A stretch of DNA of 7,892 nucleotides, from contig JBCCFD010000389.1 of assembly GCA_039029915.1 (NCBI GenBank), positions 1 through 7,892 on the forward strand. Direction: 5' to 3'. The DNA is from QQUD01 sp039029915. Its GTDB lineage: Bacteria; Chloroflexota; Anaerolineae; Promineifilales; Promineifilaceae. The translations under genes were made by a program, and so were the position numbers. Under the pieces are notes generated by a model. That model was not told the origin of the DNA, made no database searches, and worked only from the letters and a program-made list of their open reading frames with translations. Of this stretch, positions 6,414 to 7,892 are shown piece by piece. Numbering within the stretch: the first letter of the stretch is position 1; each line of letters begins with the position of its first letter.

Positions 6414-6439
6414 TTTGTGTTCTTGGTGTCTTTGTGTTG
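6414..6439 (+). repeat. Short degenerate tandem repeat in the leader of the TPR gene
   Basis: Three units follow head to tail: TTTGTGTTC (6414-6422), TTGGTGTC (6423-6430) and TTTGTGTTG (6431-6439). The block ends 10 bases before the start codon. It resembles, from memory, the TTCGTGTC-type short tandem phrases seen in intergenic DNA of several environmental bacterial phyla. Its role is unknown. Confidence 0.45.
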
Positions 6440-6449
6440 AAATAGAGGC

Positions 6450-7892
6450 ATGAGCGAATACTTTGATTTAGGTAACTATTCACGGCCGATTTCCACAAAT
6501 TCCCCCGAAGCCCAGCTGTGGTTTGATCGGGGGCTGGTGTGGACGTATGGGTTTAACCATGAAGAGGCGATTCGCTGTTTTAAGCGGGTGGTGAAGATTG
6601 ATCCGCAGTGTGGCGTGGGATATTGGGGAATCGCGTATGCCAAGGGGCCGTTTTATAACAAACCGTGGGCGTTTTACGGCCGTTCCGAACTGCCAACAGC
6701 GGTTCAAGCCTGCTACGAATATGTTCAAACAGCATTTGCGCATAGCCAGCATAGCTCTCCAGTTGAGCAAGCCCTCATTAAAGCCCTGACGCATCGTTAT
6801 CCAAAACCCGCAGTCGTGACCCAAGCAGAATTCGATCAGTGGGATGCTGATTATGCCGACGCAATGGCTAAGGTTTATGCTCAGTTTCCTGATGATTTGG
6901 ACGTGATTGCACTTTATGCTGAAGCAATGATGACCAAGACGCCGTGGAAGCTATGGAATTTACAGACCGGATTACCAGAAGAGGGGGCTGATACAGAAAC
7001 GGCCGTTGCAGCCCTCGAAGAAGGTTTACATAAAATCGATCAAGCCAACCTGCCACCCCATCCCGGGATTGTGCATTTGGTCATTCACGCCATGGAAATG
7101 TCTCCGACACCAGAGAAAGCGCTGCGAGCCGCCGATAGCCTGCGTGACCTAGTGCCAGATAGCGGCCATTTGTGCCACATGCCGAGCCATATTGATGTGC
7201 TGTGCGGCCATTATTTCAATGCGGTTGTCGCCAGCGAAAAAGCTGTAGCGGCTGATGCGAAATATTTGCCGACCGTGGGTAAGTTCGGCTTTTACACCAC
7301 CGCCTGCTGTCACGATTTCCACCTGATGATGTATGCGGCCATGATGATGGCAGATAGCAAAACGGCCGCCAGGGCCGCTAGAGGGATCACAGAGCTAGTC
7401 ACGGCCGAATTGCTTCAGGTCGATATTCCCCACCTTGTGAGTACGCTAGACGGGTATCATTCGATGCACATGCACGTGCCGGTGCGCTTTGGCAAATGGC
7501 AAGAGATTATTGATATGCCCCATGATTTGGAGCCAGACCTGTATTTAGTGTCGACTGCCAGTCGTTACTATGCTAAAGGGGTGGCTTTTGCGGCCTTAGG
7601 GCAACATGAGATGGCGGAGCACCAGGTTGAACTGTTTGAAGCGGCCGTTTCTAGAATCCCCGAGACGCGCCGCTTTTTTAACAACAAAGCGCTTGACGTT
7701 CTGGCGATTGGCCGTGAAATGATGCGAGGTGAGATGATGTATCATCGGGGAAACCACAACGAGGCGTTTGCTCATTTAAGACCAGCTGTGTGGCTTAATG
7801 ACAACCTGTTTTATACAGAGCCTTGGGCGTGGATGCATCCACCGCGCCATGCATTAGGGGCGTTGCTGCTTGAACATGGTCATGTTGAAGAG
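6450..7892 (+). CDS. Tetratricopeptide-repeat protein, His-rich (3' end outside window)
   Basis: An open frame of 481 codons with no stop before the window edge. The ATG at 6450 is the first possible start, since TGA at 6438-6440 closes the frame upstream; AGAGG at 6444-6448 is unusually close to it, so a leader-driven or atypical start is possible. The N-terminus (about residues 20-66, AQLWFDRGLVWTYGFNHEEA, then IRCFKRVVKIDP) is a clear TPR helix pair. Further helical repeats follow near 180-270 and 365-450. Striking His clusters occur: His204/209/213, GHLCHMPSHI (His240, 243, 247), CCHDFH (286-291), YHSMHMH (337-342) and HPPRH (463-467). This matches, from memory, an uncharacterised family of ~550-residue TPR proteins with the HMPSHI signature. 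There is no signal peptide, so it should be cytoplasmic. The His/Cys sets could bind metal, but this is inference. Confidence 0.88.
   Translation, partial: MSEYFDLGNYSRPISTNSPEAQLWFDRGLVWTYGFNHEEAIRCFKRVVKIDPQCGVGYWGIAYAKGPFYNKPWAFYGRSELPTAVQACYEYVQTAFAHSQHSSPVEQALIKALTHRYPKPAVVTQAEFDQWDADYADAMAKVYAQFPDDLDVIALYAEAMMTKTPWKLWNLQTGLPEEGADTETAVAALEEGLHKIDQANLPPHPGIVHLVIHAMEMSPTPEKALRAADSLRDLVPDSGHLCHMPSHIDVLCGHYFNAVVASEKAVAADAKYLPTVGKFGFYTTACCHDFHLMMYAAMMMADSKTAARAARGITELVTAELLQVDIPHLVSTLDGYHSMHMHVPVRFGKWQEIIDMPHDLEPDLYLVSTASRYYAKGVAFAALGQHEMAEHQVELFEAAVSRIPETRRFFNNKALDVLAIGREMMRGEMMYHRGNHNEAFAHLRPAVWLNDNLFYTEPWAWMHPPRHALGALLLEHGHVEE

Noticed and set aside
6480..6824. Minus-strand open frame of 114 codons
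   Set aside because: It is antisense to the continuous 481-codon TPR frame, which has recognisable repeats.

Overview
The window is bacterial and densely coded, with seven protein genes and no RNA genes, CRISPR array or recognisable transposon. The best guess for the host is a mid-GC Chloroflexota-like (Anaerolineae- or Herpetosiphon-type) bacterium. This is an inference from the Pro/Thr-rich lipoprotein stalk, the mix of P450, Rieske and TPR proteins, and a highly iterated palindrome, ACGGCCGT. It is tentative, because no phylogenetic marker gene is present.

Layout: (1) Positions 2-2076, plus strand, hold the C-terminal end of a cytochrome P450, an AT-rich gene of unknown function (343-963) that overlaps it, and a complete Rieske non-heme iron oxygenase (985-2076). 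They look like one oxidative operon that enters from the left. (2) Positions 2077-2260 form a regulatory gap with inverted repeats, a near-consensus sigma-70 promoter (TTGACA, 17 bp, TACTAT) and two short palindromes over the -10 and start-point region, as expected for an autoregulated TetR gene. (3) Positions 2261-5118, plus strand, form a tight three-gene operon: a TetR/WHG-domain repressor, a metallo-beta-lactamase-fold lactonase-like hydrolase and an imidazolonepropionase (hutI). The gaps are 3 bp and then an ATGA overlap. No other histidine-utilisation gene is visible. (4) Positions 5143-6327, minus strand, hold a predicted lipoprotein with a Thr/Pro-rich linker and two Asp-rich calcium-loop-like repeats. 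(5) Positions 6328-6449 are a divergent intergenic region with a perfect 7-4-7 inverted repeat and a short degenerate tandem repeat. (6) Positions 6450-7892, plus strand, hold a long His-rich TPR-type protein that is open at the right edge.

How the genes fit together: the left operon probably oxidises a hydrophobic or aromatic small molecule, with electron-transfer partners outside the window. The central operon looks like an inducible ring-opening module. The repressor would sense a ligand, and two hydrolases acting on cyclic ester/amide-type bonds would be made together. The unknown gene 343-963 and the lipoprotein both lack the ACGGCCGT palindrome that marks the other genes and are more AT-rich, so both may be more recent arrivals.
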